From assembly GCA_002351955.1 (NCBI GenBank), contig DEHO01000036.1:19518-41757 (forward strand): a stretch of DNA of 22,240 bases, written 5' to 3'. The notes beneath the pieces are model-generated. The model did not search any database, had not been told where the DNA came from, and saw only the letters and a list, made by a program, of their open reading frames with translations. Shown here in pieces: positions 10,701 through 16,991 of this stretch (the first letter of the stretch is position 1; every line of letters begins with the position of its first letter). Made by a program: the position numbers and the translations under genes. The stretch comes from Flavobacteriales bacterium UBA2798. Lineage in GTDB: Bacteria; Bacteroidota; Bacteroidia; Flavobacteriales_D; UBA2798.

Positions 10701-13700
10701 CGTGATGCGAACGGATGTGTAGTTTCAGGAAGCAGAAATATTATTGAGCCTGCACAACTCTCAGTAACCAGTACTTTTTCTCCATCTACATGCGGAGTAT
10801 GCAACGGTATTGCCTCTGTGAGTCCTTCCGGCGGAACACCCGCATATAGTTACCAATGGAATGCGGCTGCAGGAAATCAGACAACCCAGGCAGCAAATGG
10901 ATTATGTGCAGGAGTTTACTCTGTTGTGGTTACTGATAATAACGGATGTACCGAACAATTAGCAGTTGCGATCAGTGATCTCGGTGCTGAAACTGTTTCA
11001 ACCGCTGTAATCGATGCGACTTGTTTCGGACAGTGCAATGGTTCTGCAACAGCGATCACAGCATGTGTTAATGGTCCTTGCGCATTTGAATGGTACAGCG
11101 GAATTACCGGAGTTGCAATCGGACAAACAAATGCAATAGCAAGTGGATTGTGTGCTGGTAATTATTTTGTTGAGGTTACCAATGCGCTGAATTGCGTAAC
11201 TATTGTTCCGGCAGTAATTGGTGAACCAACAGAAATAACTGCAAATGCAGTTGCATCACAACCTTCCTGTAATGGCGATTGCAATGGATCTGCAATCGTA
11301 AATCCATCCGGCGGCACTGGACCTTACACCATTTTGTGGGATGCAGCAGCTGGTGGAGGAAATTCTGCAACTGTAAACAACCTTTGCAGCGGAACATATA
11401 TTGTTACAATTACAGATGCAACAGGATGTTCTGATCCGGATACGGTAATACTTATCAACCCAACAATTTTGCAGGCATCTGCAGCAGCAGTTGATGTGGC
11501 ATGTTCAGGAAATTGCAATGGCTCCGCTTTGCTTACTATTTCCGGAGGTAATGCTCCTTACTTGATTAATTGGAACGATCCTTTTGTGCAGACTTCTTTA
11601 AATGCTGTTGGATTGTGTGCAGGATCATTCATTGCTTCTGTTCAGGATGCAAATGGATGTGTAACACAAGCTAATGCAGTTATTTCTGAGCCTGCAGCAT
11701 TGATTGTTACAATGGGAATTTCAGATAATTTGTGTTTTGGTGATTGTACCGGTCAGGCTACTGCAATTGCGAATGGAGGCACTTCACCTTATACCTATAT
11801 CTGGAATGATGCACTGAACCAAACTTCGGCCACTGCTACCGGACTTTGTCCCGGAAATTATCAGGTTATTGTTACAGATGCGAATACCTGTACAGTAACC
11901 ACATTCCCCGTTGCAATTACCAATCCTACACAAGTTTCAATTTCTGTTACTGCAACTGATGTGGCTTGCAATGGAAGTTGCAACGGATCTATTACGGTAA
12001 CACCTTCAGGAGGAAGTGGACCGTACTCTTTCAGTATAAACGGTGGATTAACCTTTCAAGCAGGAAACACTTTTAATGGTTTATGTGCCGGTTCATATGA
12101 AGCTGTTGTAATGGATGCGAACAATTGTTTGTCTGTCATTCAAAACATCAACATTAATCAGCCAACACAACTCACCGCAACTGACCAGATTTTCCCTGCG
12201 GATTGTAATACACCAAATGGCGCTGCTACAATTTTGCCACTGGGGGGTACACCCTTGTATACTTTTGTTTGGATGGATCAATTACTAAATCCCATTGGTC
12301 AAACAACACAGACAGCCATTAATCTTTCAGCAGGCGTGTATGTTGCTGAGGTTACTGATGCCAATGGTTGTGTAGCTCAGGTGAGCGTTACAGTTAATAA
12401 TGTAATTAGTCCAACCGTTACTCCAGTTGTCACCAATGTCGACTGTAACTCCAATTGCAATGGAGCAATTGATATTACAGTAACATCAGGGGCAGCTCCC
12501 TTTAGTTTCTTCTGGTTTCCTGGTGGACAGATAAGCGAAGACCTTACCGGACTGTGTGCAGGTGGCTATCTTCTTCAGGTTACGGATGCTGCAGGTTGTA
12601 TTGGTTTTGCAAATTTATCGGTTACACAGCCGGCGCAACTGAACGCTTCATTTATAGTAACTGATGCAAATTGCGGTCAATGTGATGGTGCGGCAAGCGT
12701 TACTGCAAGCGGTGGAACCGGATCGTATGTTTTCGATTGGAGCAATGGTCAAACCGGATCAGCTGCATCTTCACTTTGTGCAGGGGCATACATGGTAATG
12801 GTTACAGACAATTCAGGGTGCTCTGCAAATTTTAATGTTCCGGTAAATAATATTGGCGGGCCCAACGGTGAGAATGTAACGGTAACCAACCCGGTTTGTA
12901 ACGGCGACTGCAATGGAACAATTAGTTTAAATCCCATTGGCGGAACAGCGCCCTATTCTTTTTATTGGATACATGATGGTGCAACAATAAACACTTCAAA
13001 TAATTTGTGTGCAGGCACCTATTACCTGGAAGTTACTGATGCCAATGGTTGTGTACGTGTAAGTACAATAGACCTTATTGAGCCTGCTTCATTGAATGAT
13101 TCTCTACTGGTGCTTCCATCCACTTGCGGAAATTGTGACGGAACACTAAGTGTATTTGTATTTGGAGGAACTCCTCCTTTGTCCTATCAATGGAATGCTG
13201 CCGCCGGAAATGCCACTACTTCTCTGGTGTCAAATCTTTGTGCGGGCATTTACGAAGTAGAAATTACAGATGGAAACGGTTGTGCTACATCCCAATTCTA
13301 TACGTTAAACGATCTCACTGCTGCTACGCTTTCCTTATCTGCACAGAATGTCTCCTGTCAAGGAAATTGTGATGCATCATCAACGGCCCTTGTTTCCGGT
13401 GGAGCCGGACCGTTTTCTACGGAATGGTTTTTAAATGACGGAACTTCTACCGGACAATCCGGCACAACAGCTGTAAACCTTTGCGCAGGAGACTATATTG
13501 TTGAAGTTACGGATGCAGCCGGATGTATAGCTTTTGAAGATATTACCATCACAGAGCCCGATAGTCTTTTGTTTGCCTTGCCATTTGTTCAGGCGCCATC
13601 ATGTTTTAATTCTTGCGATGGAATTGCTGTTGCAATTGTGATTGAAGGCTCGCTTCCTTATGTCTTTTCGTGGAATGATCCGGCTTCGCAATCTACCGCT

Positions 13701-14777
13701 ACTGCCAGTGGATTGTGCACAGGCACATTCATTGCAACGGTTACCGATGCAAATGGTTGCAGCACAAACCAGACCATTGTAGTGCCTGCTCCGGCGGCAA
13801 TAGTGCTTTCGCTTGATAGTACAGATGCATCTTGTTCAACAGTTGCGGACGGCGCCATCAATGCAACTGTTTCGGGTGGAGCCGGGAATTTCACCTTTAA
13901 CTGGACAGGCCCCAACGGATTCACTGAAGCAACAGAAGATATTGCCAATGTGTTTAGTGGAATTTATTATCTCACAGTTACCGATGCGAACGGCTGTTCC
14001 CTTACAGATTCAATCATTGTGAATGCAATTCTTGTAGTCAATGCATTTGCGGGGAATGATACTACGATATGTGCCGGCAGTCTGCTTGGTGTTTCCTTAA
14101 CGGGTAGCGGTGGTGTTACCTACGAATGGTTTGATATGATTGGTGTTTCTTTAGGAACATCGCAAACTGTGAATGTTAATCCACAGTTTGGAACAAGCGA
14201 TTATATTTTGGTTGACAATAACAATGGCTGTATTGATTCAGACACGGTTTCTGTTTCGGTAAATACCTTGCCCAGTGTAAGTGCCGGTCCCGATATCGAT
14301 ATTGTTGCAAATACTTCTACAGTGATTGGTGGTAGTCCAACAACATCTGCCGGTAATTCTGTTCTTTGGGTTCCGTCCTATCATCTGAGCGATTCACTGG
14401 CATTGAATCCTGTTGCTTCTCCGGATTCCTCTACTAATTATATTGTGTTTGTTACGGATGCAAACGGCTGTGTTAACTCTGATACAATGAGGGTTCAGGT
14501 GTTTCCTTTCATCTCCTTCCCAAATGGTTTCTCGCCAAACGGTGATGGAATGAATGAAGTATGGCAGATCGATTTCATTCGTTTGTTTCCGGAAGCTCAA
14601 GTTGAGATTTACAACCGTTGGGGACAATTGCTGTTTTTATCTATAGGTTATAACACGCCGTGGGATGGTACCTTTAATAATCAGCCTGTTCCTGTTGGTA
14701 CCTATTATTATATCATTAACCTGAATCATCCATTGTATCCGGATGCATTTACAGGACCATTAACTGTAATTCGATAG
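4785..14777 (+). CDS. Giant SprB-like repeat adhesin with T9SS type B C-terminal sorting domain
   Basis: A 3330-residue surface protein. I prefer the ATG at 4785, which gives a clean signal peptide (MRRFLQSL through SNATA) and follows a purine-rich stretch; an in-frame TTG at 4770 is possible. Residues of about 24-266 form an N-terminal region opening with YYWIGGTGNWSDASHWS, an opening I recognise from many Bacteroidota adhesins and perhaps a beta-helix. Residues of about 267-3087 are 36 tandem SprB-type repeats. Two Ig/PKD-like modules follow, then the type B sorting domain from about 3242 (NGFSPNGDGMNEVW, IYNRWGQLLF, PVGTYYYIINL). In F. johnsoniae the comparable SprB filament is moved along the cell surface during gliding; here gliding is only inferred, because no motor gene lies in the window. 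By hand count it holds roughly 145-150 cysteines, far more than its neighbour. It is followed after 3 bp by a PorP/SprF gene. Confidence 0.9.
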   Translation: MRRFLQSLFFLNFMLLVQFSNATAYYWIGGTGNWSDASHWSLQDGGAGGAGVPGVNDDVFFTSGSFSSSKNVIRFDVSASIRNFNFSAQNSFPRFQSDGKINFTITGNWIVTGQFQNHINGNIRFNPSQPNAILQTGNVHFRANLIKQGYNSLSLQNNDLELEPGFDLVLESGAFFTSGKGVKADQILFSSNQQVVFNSSGSSLFTLEPIDPAGTLVNWIANGTEQFIIRNTDTENPQLRLTATCGTAPNQFTINAQVVTNYNGQHVSCKGANDGEVCVTITGAPGPFNIQWLGGGPATSCWTGLGAGTYTVRVINTGVLPNVICATTVTIVEPGDLTVLSWSTTDPSCNYTCDGTATPFVFGGTPGYTYTWSSGETAPVATQLCVGLNTMNVVDANGCTFDTTFFILTPLQISPNLITTNLACFGVCNGSVESQPTGGNGAPYSYSWSNGATTALNPNLCAGNYSVTVSDNAGCTVTASATVTQPQPIIVTLTNQTNLICNNVCSGSLTVNAAQGVGNYSYQWFTSPGNTPIAGQTSATASGLCAGSYYVVVTDDNGCSQTSAVFTITQPTPVTASTSFTPPLCHNECNATLSGIANGGTPGYVFTWINAATATPIGVGNPLNGVCPGTYFAQVQDGNGCLINTIPPMTIPNPPALALLVNPVNTVCHNDCNGSSSVVSASGGTGALTVSWLSGATVLGTGNSITGLCDGTYTARVTDANGCVYDTTFVIAEPAPYSFSLTTTPVSCVGTCNGTAVLSGISGETSPYSVSWSSSGNTGLTENNLCSGNFLVTIIDVNGCDTIHPFTITAPPVLSLNPSFTEPSCAGVCDGTATAGPAGGTLPYTIAWFEQPGNILNGQTSDPATGLCDGNYSVTVTDGLGCTATASYTLTDPITMVVASSSTTTSCGICDGTTTVNIIGGTAPYSVVWMNATTMTPTGQTGITATGVCAGNYFAIITDANGCSVNSPQVTVSPNVIITASAISVSPSCFGFCNGMVDVTVSGGTAPFTFQWFDQTTNLPIGQSTEDAIGLCAGTYYVTITDVNNCSPAPLVVTLTQPNQLTATANGINPTCFGVCNGTLSGTASGGTAPFSFSWVDVATGVIVSTLQNPNGICSGTYALTVTDALGCSAGPHNVTLVAPASIVVQLNSSNALCFNQCNGQATVTVAGGTAPYTATWSSSGNTALTETGLCDGNYTVTVTDANGCASTPQNFSISEPLLLSATTTNATVLCNGDCNASVSVAPVGGTAPYSYQWNAAAGNQTTPVANNLCAGSYSVIVTDANGCTTGPLNSFVTQPTALSVSATATPASCNGICNGTATVAPAGGTAPYTFSWSDPFSQNTITAISLCGGSYSVIITDANGCSFTPSAVTVTEPSVLTVTASGTNATCFDVCNGTATVSIVGGTAPFAIVWNDLAAQTSLTATGLCDGNYNVQVTDANGCSGNATATITEPTAITATSSSVQATCGVCNGSATVNPSGGTGILSILWSVNASAQTTPTASGLCAGIYDATITDANGCTEVITVGVSDNTNEILDVAATQVSCFGDCNGTVSVNVTCADPTCTLVWNDPAASTTNTVTGLCAGTYAVTVTNGLGCITIATVDVIEPPLLTLSMSNTDVLCFGTCTGTGTALPAGGTAPYSFAWNAAGQTTSTSFNLCPGTFSVVVTDASGCTVNGSVIIDEPSPLSATIASSDADCQGQCNGTGTVFPSGGISPYTFLWDDPASQTTQQATALCGGQYQPTVFDANGCTFIPPQITIQEPDQISLVLNASPLDCNGDCNGIATSSVTGGTAPYFYQWNDPLSQTTANASNLCAGNYELIVTDVNGCIGGPGTVAIATPVALNVSFSVSSPLCSGQCNGSVSATVIGGTQPYTYQWNNPSASTSATVSGLCAGFYTLIVTDANGCSTTASVAIDDPMQLILPLTFGNVSCFGSCNGFVTSNPIGGTAPYSYLWNTGATSPGVSGLCPGLYSVVVRDANGCVVSGSRNIIEPAQLSVTSTFSPSTCGVCNGIASVSPSGGTPAYSYQWNAAAGNQTTQAANGLCAGVYSVVVTDNNGCTEQLAVAISDLGAETVSTAVIDATCFGQCNGSATAITACVNGPCAFEWYSGITGVAIGQTNAIASGLCAGNYFVEVTNALNCVTIVPAVIGEPTEITANAVASQPSCNGDCNGSAIVNPSGGTGPYTILWDAAAGGGNSATVNNLCSGTYIVTITDATGCSDPDTVILINPTILQASAAAVDVACSGNCNGSALLTISGGNAPYLINWNDPFVQTSLNAVGLCAGSFIASVQDANGCVTQANAVISEPAALIVTMGISDNLCFGDCTGQATAIANGGTSPYTYIWNDALNQTSATATGLCPGNYQVIVTDANTCTVTTFPVAITNPTQVSISVTATDVACNGSCNGSITVTPSGGSGPYSFSINGGLTFQAGNTFNGLCAGSYEAVVMDANNCLSVIQNININQPTQLTATDQIFPADCNTPNGAATILPLGGTPLYTFVWMDQLLNPIGQTTQTAINLSAGVYVAEVTDANGCVAQVSVTVNNVISPTVTPVVTNVDCNSNCNGAIDITVTSGAAPFSFFWFPGGQISEDLTGLCAGGYLLQVTDAAGCIGFANLSVTQPAQLNASFIVTDANCGQCDGAASVTASGGTGSYVFDWSNGQTGSAASSLCAGAYMVMVTDNSGCSANFNVPVNNIGGPNGENVTVTNPVCNGDCNGTISLNPIGGTAPYSFYWIHDGATINTSNNLCAGTYYLEVTDANGCVRVSTIDLIEPASLNDSLLVLPSTCGNCDGTLSVFVFGGTPPLSYQWNAAAGNATTSLVSNLCAGIYEVEITDGNGCATSQFYTLNDLTAATLSLSAQNVSCQGNCDASSTALVSGGAGPFSTEWFLNDGTSTGQSGTTAVNLCAGDYIVEVTDAAGCIAFEDITITEPDSLLFALPFVQAPSCFNSCDGIAVAIVIEGSLPYVFSWNDPASQSTATASGLCTGTFIATVTDANGCSTNQTIVVPAPAAIVLSLDSTDASCSTVADGAINATVSGGAGNFTFNWTGPNGFTEATEDIANVFSGIYYLTVTDANGCSLTDSIIVNAILVVNAFAGNDTTICAGSLLGVSLTGSGGVTYEWFDMIGVSLGTSQTVNVNPQFGTSDYILVDNNNGCIDSDTVSVSVNTLPSVSAGPDIDIVANTSTVIGGSPTTSAGNSVLWVPSYHLSDSLALNPVASPDSSTNYIVFVTDANGCVNSDTMRVQVFPFISFPNGFSPNGDGMNEVWQIDFIRLFPEAQVEIYNRWGQLLFLSIGYNTPWDGTFNNQPVPVGTYYYIINLNHPLYPDAFTGPLTVIR
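5583..14045 (+). repeat. Array of 36 SprB-type repeats (~235 bp, ~78 residues each), four-cysteine form
   Basis: I delimited units by the motif C-x3-C-[ND]-G at the start, GGTAPY in the middle, [GN]LCAG[TN]Y about two thirds along, and VTDANGC followed by an xP linker near the end. By this count there are 36 units. Twenty-eight have C-x3-C and five have C-x2-C (units 9, 16, 23, 31, 33, starting near 7497, 9171, 10785, 12666 and 13119). Three lack the second Cys (units 1, 29, 36, starting near 5583, 12195 and 13827). The encoded motif DANGC is spelled with many different synonymous codons, so the DNA repeats are much more diverged than the protein repeats. Confidence 0.9.
14510..14774 (+). other. 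T9SS type B C-terminal sorting domain of the giant adhesin
   Basis: The last ~88 residues contain FPNGFSPNGDGMNEVW, IYNRWGQLLF, PWDG and PVGTYYYIINL, matching the end of the first adhesin motif by motif. It is the expected export and surface-attachment signal. Confidence 0.9.
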
Positions 14778-14780
14778 GCT

Positions 14781-15692
14781 ATGAAGAAATTATTATCACT
14801 CTTGTTTTTCATCTCGAGCCTTCTGGCTGAAGCGCAGCATCATCCGCTTTTCAGTCAGTATTTCTTCAATGATTTTTTCATCAATCCTGCCGTTGCAGGC
14901 ACGCGCGACTGGTATGATGTGCGAAGCAATCACCGTTACCAATGGGTAGGTCTTACTGATGCTCCACGAACGTTTACTCTAAGTGCACATGGTCCAAACA
15001 AAAAATACAATATGGGTTTTGGCGGATCAATTTTCACAGATAATGTTGGACCAACACGCCGTACCGGATTTAATTTTTCTTACGCCTATCATCTCAAAAT
15101 AAATAAAGATGTGAAATTGAGTTTGGGGGTTTCTGCAGGGATGTTGCAGTTTATGATTGATGGACATAAAATAACAACATACGATCCCGGTGATGCAGTA
15201 ATCAGTAATGGTTTGCAATGGTCGATGGAGTTTGATGCTCAATTCGGGTTTTATCTCTATCACAAGAAATGGTTTGTTGGAGGAGTTATTCCACAATTAT
15301 TGCGCAACAAACTCTACTTCTTTTCCAATCAGCTTACAACGGGAAGCAATTTATTATACCATTATAATTTTACAGCCGGATATAAGTTTGATGTCGGAGA
15401 TGATTTTCAGATTGAACCTTCATTTCTTGTAAAGTATGTAAAGCCAATTCCTGTTCAGCTTGATTTAATGGCTCGGGCCATTTATAAAGAGCAGGTTTGG
15501 CTCGGCGCTTCTTATCGCACAATGGATGCGGTTTCCATAATGGCGGGATACCAGTATAAAAATTACCTCAGCATTGGTTATGCTTACGATATTACTACTT
15601 CCAATGTTCGTAATTACAGCTCAGGCACACATGAATTGATGCTTGGCGTTCGTTTTGTACGCAGAGAGAATAAGACAAAAACTATTCTTTAA
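14781..15692 (+). CDS. PorP/SprF-family T9SS outer-membrane protein (partner of the giant adhesin)
   Basis: A 303-residue protein with a signal peptide (about 1-19, ending AEAQ). The family signature follows: PLFSQYFFNDF, NPAVAG at 35-40 and RYQWVGL at about 52-58. A barrel-like remainder ends with TTSNVRNYSSGTHELMLGVRF. It is a clear paralogue of the protein at 3722-4660, with the same blocks at the same places but many differences between them. It starts 3 bp after the stop of the giant adhesin, so the two are surely co-transcribed. From what is known of SprF and SprB in F. johnsoniae, it is likely the outer-membrane partner needed to export or hold that adhesin. The stop codon overlaps the stop codon of the convergent hydrolase gene by 3 bp within TTAA at 15689-15692. 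Confidence 0.9.
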   Translation: MKKLLSLLFFISSLLAEAQHHPLFSQYFFNDFFINPAVAGTRDWYDVRSNHRYQWVGLTDAPRTFTLSAHGPNKKYNMGFGGSIFTDNVGPTRRTGFNFSYAYHLKINKDVKLSLGVSAGMLQFMIDGHKITTYDPGDAVISNGLQWSMEFDAQFGFYLYHKKWFVGGVIPQLLRNKLYFFSNQLTTGSNLLYHYNFTAGYKFDVGDDFQIEPSFLVKYVKPIPVQLDLMARAIYKEQVWLGASYRTMDAVSIMAGYQYKNYLSIGYAYDITTSNVRNYSSGTHELMLGVRFVRRENKTKTIL

Positions 15693-16915
15693 TCGCGCAT
15701 AAATTTTAATGTAGCCTGTTGCGAATCATTGGTCAATTGCAAATAATACAAACCGGAATTTAATCCGGATACATCAATTGCATTAAAAGATTTCCCGAAA
15801 AGAACCAATTTTCCGTCTGCTGAAAACACTGAATAGCAGAATACATTATCTGCCTCAACAAAAAGCAGATGCTCAACCGGATTCGGATATATTCGGATGT
15901 TTTCCGGCTGGAAAGAAATTACGTTTAACGGTCCGATATTCACAGTAAAAACGATGCTGTCGGTAAAACAATTGTTCTGCACTATTTGTAGGATCTGATA
16001 GGTTCCGTTCGAGGTAAATGTGTGCTGAGCTGTTGTCCCGCTGTAGTTTATTCCCTCAATATACCAGGAATTTGATAGCGCATTTGTACTTGCGTCCGTT
16101 AAATTAAGTGTGTTTCCTGAAACCTGAATTGTGCTGAGTGGCTGCGGATGATCAATATTCAGATTCCATGTTTGAACACTATCTAAAACAACGTCAGCGG
16201 CGACTTGCTGTAAAAACTGTGCGGTCGTAAAGTTTATTCCTGCAGTATAGTTTAAACCAACCGGTGTTTTTTTCAGAATCGTTGCATAAAAAACACATGC
16301 AGTTAAGTAGCTTCCTTCCAAGGTGGGATGACTATTATCTGCTGTATACAATTCAACTGTGCTGTCTCGCTCCCGGGATAATTTAAATGCTTGTCCTGCC
16401 GGCGCCACACTTGCGTTGTTGTCTGAACCCATTTCCAAATAACTGGTGCGAAGTCGTGATTGCATCCCGTTAAAGGTGCACAATACGGGATAGGAAGCAC
16501 AATTTCCCTGATCGCCGTATTTTCTTCCCCATGTCATGTAATAAATGGTTTCTGTGCATGGGTTTGCCAAACGAACCAAGCTGTCGAGCGCTCTTGCATA
16601 CGGGTAACATTGACTGGCAACCTGTGCAGGAGGAAATGAAGGTAGTTGGCTTTGCTCCTGAAGCACTACGTAATTCCAGTTGCCTTGCGCAATTTTTGAA
16701 AGTGTAATTGAATTGGTGGTGTGATTTTGAAAGGTATAACCTCCGGGGGCATTCATTTCAGTGTAAAGCGAATCACCACCTGATAATGCGAGGTTTCTGA
16801 GGAGTTGGGGTAAATTGTTGTATTGGGTGTAGGAATTACCAATGAACAATACCCGTTTCTCTTGAGCAAACGCTACCAGTGGAAACAAAAAAAGGTAAAT
16901 GAGAAATTTCCGCAT
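15689..16915 (-). CDS. Secreted SGNH-type hydrolase (DUF4886-like) with T9SS type A sorting domain
   Basis: A 408-residue protein. The frame is open up to 17029, but I chose the ATG at 16915 because it begins a textbook signal peptide (MRKFLIYLFLFPLVAFAQ) and is preceded by AAGG. An early GNSYT block at 26-30 supplies the probable nucleophile Ser28. QEQS at 86-89 and TWGRKYGD near 128-135 follow, and D193-x2-H196 (DNSHPT) supplies the probable Asp/His pair, as in SGNH/GDSL-like enzymes. An Ig-like module lies at about 240-330. The C-terminus (NIRIYPNPVEHLLFVE, then IDVSGLNSGLYYLQL, ending KFMRD) is a type A T9SS sorting domain. The substrate is unknown; esterase or carbohydrate deacylase activity is plausible. 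It sits 76 bp downstream of hflX and could be co-transcribed or have its own promoter. Confidence 0.82.
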   Translation of the reverse strand: MRKFLIYLFLFPLVAFAQEKRVLFIGNSYTQYNNLPQLLRNLALSGGDSLYTEMNAPGGYTFQNHTTNSITLSKIAQGNWNYVVLQEQSQLPSFPPAQVASQCYPYARALDSLVRLANPCTETIYYMTWGRKYGDQGNCASYPVLCTFNGMQSRLRTSYLEMGSDNNASVAPAGQAFKLSRERDSTVELYTADNSHPTLEGSYLTACVFYATILKKTPVGLNYTAGINFTTAQFLQQVAADVVLDSVQTWNLNIDHPQPLSTIQVSGNTLNLTDASTNALSNSWYIEGINYSGTTAQHTFTSNGTYQILQIVQNNCFTDSIVFTVNIGPLNVISFQPENIRIYPNPVEHLLFVEADNVFCYSVFSADGKLVLFGKSFNAIDVSGLNSGLYYLQLTNDSQQATLKFMRD

Positions 16916-16991
16916 GCCTTGAAGTTTAATGGATAACGCGTAAAACGAAAAGGGTTGCCCACAAAAAATAAAGCGAATATTGGAATGCTGT

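Noticed and set aside
7961..13948. Minus-strand and alternative-frame open stretches of 60-96 codons inside the giant adhesin
   Set aside because: They recur at equivalent places in the repeats because the repeat coding sequence lacks stops in other frames. They show no signal peptides, domains or promoters.
5583..14045. CRISPR-like or noncoding tandem array suggested by the ~235-bp periodicity
   Set aside because: One open frame of 10 kb runs through the whole array, units vary synonymously, and the period corresponds to a ~78-residue protein repeat.
5583..14045. Assembly collapse or artefactual expansion of the repeat array
   Set aside because: Units are diverged enough at the DNA level that short reads could separate most of them, and the frame is intact throughout. 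Exact unit number still cannot be verified from the sequence alone.
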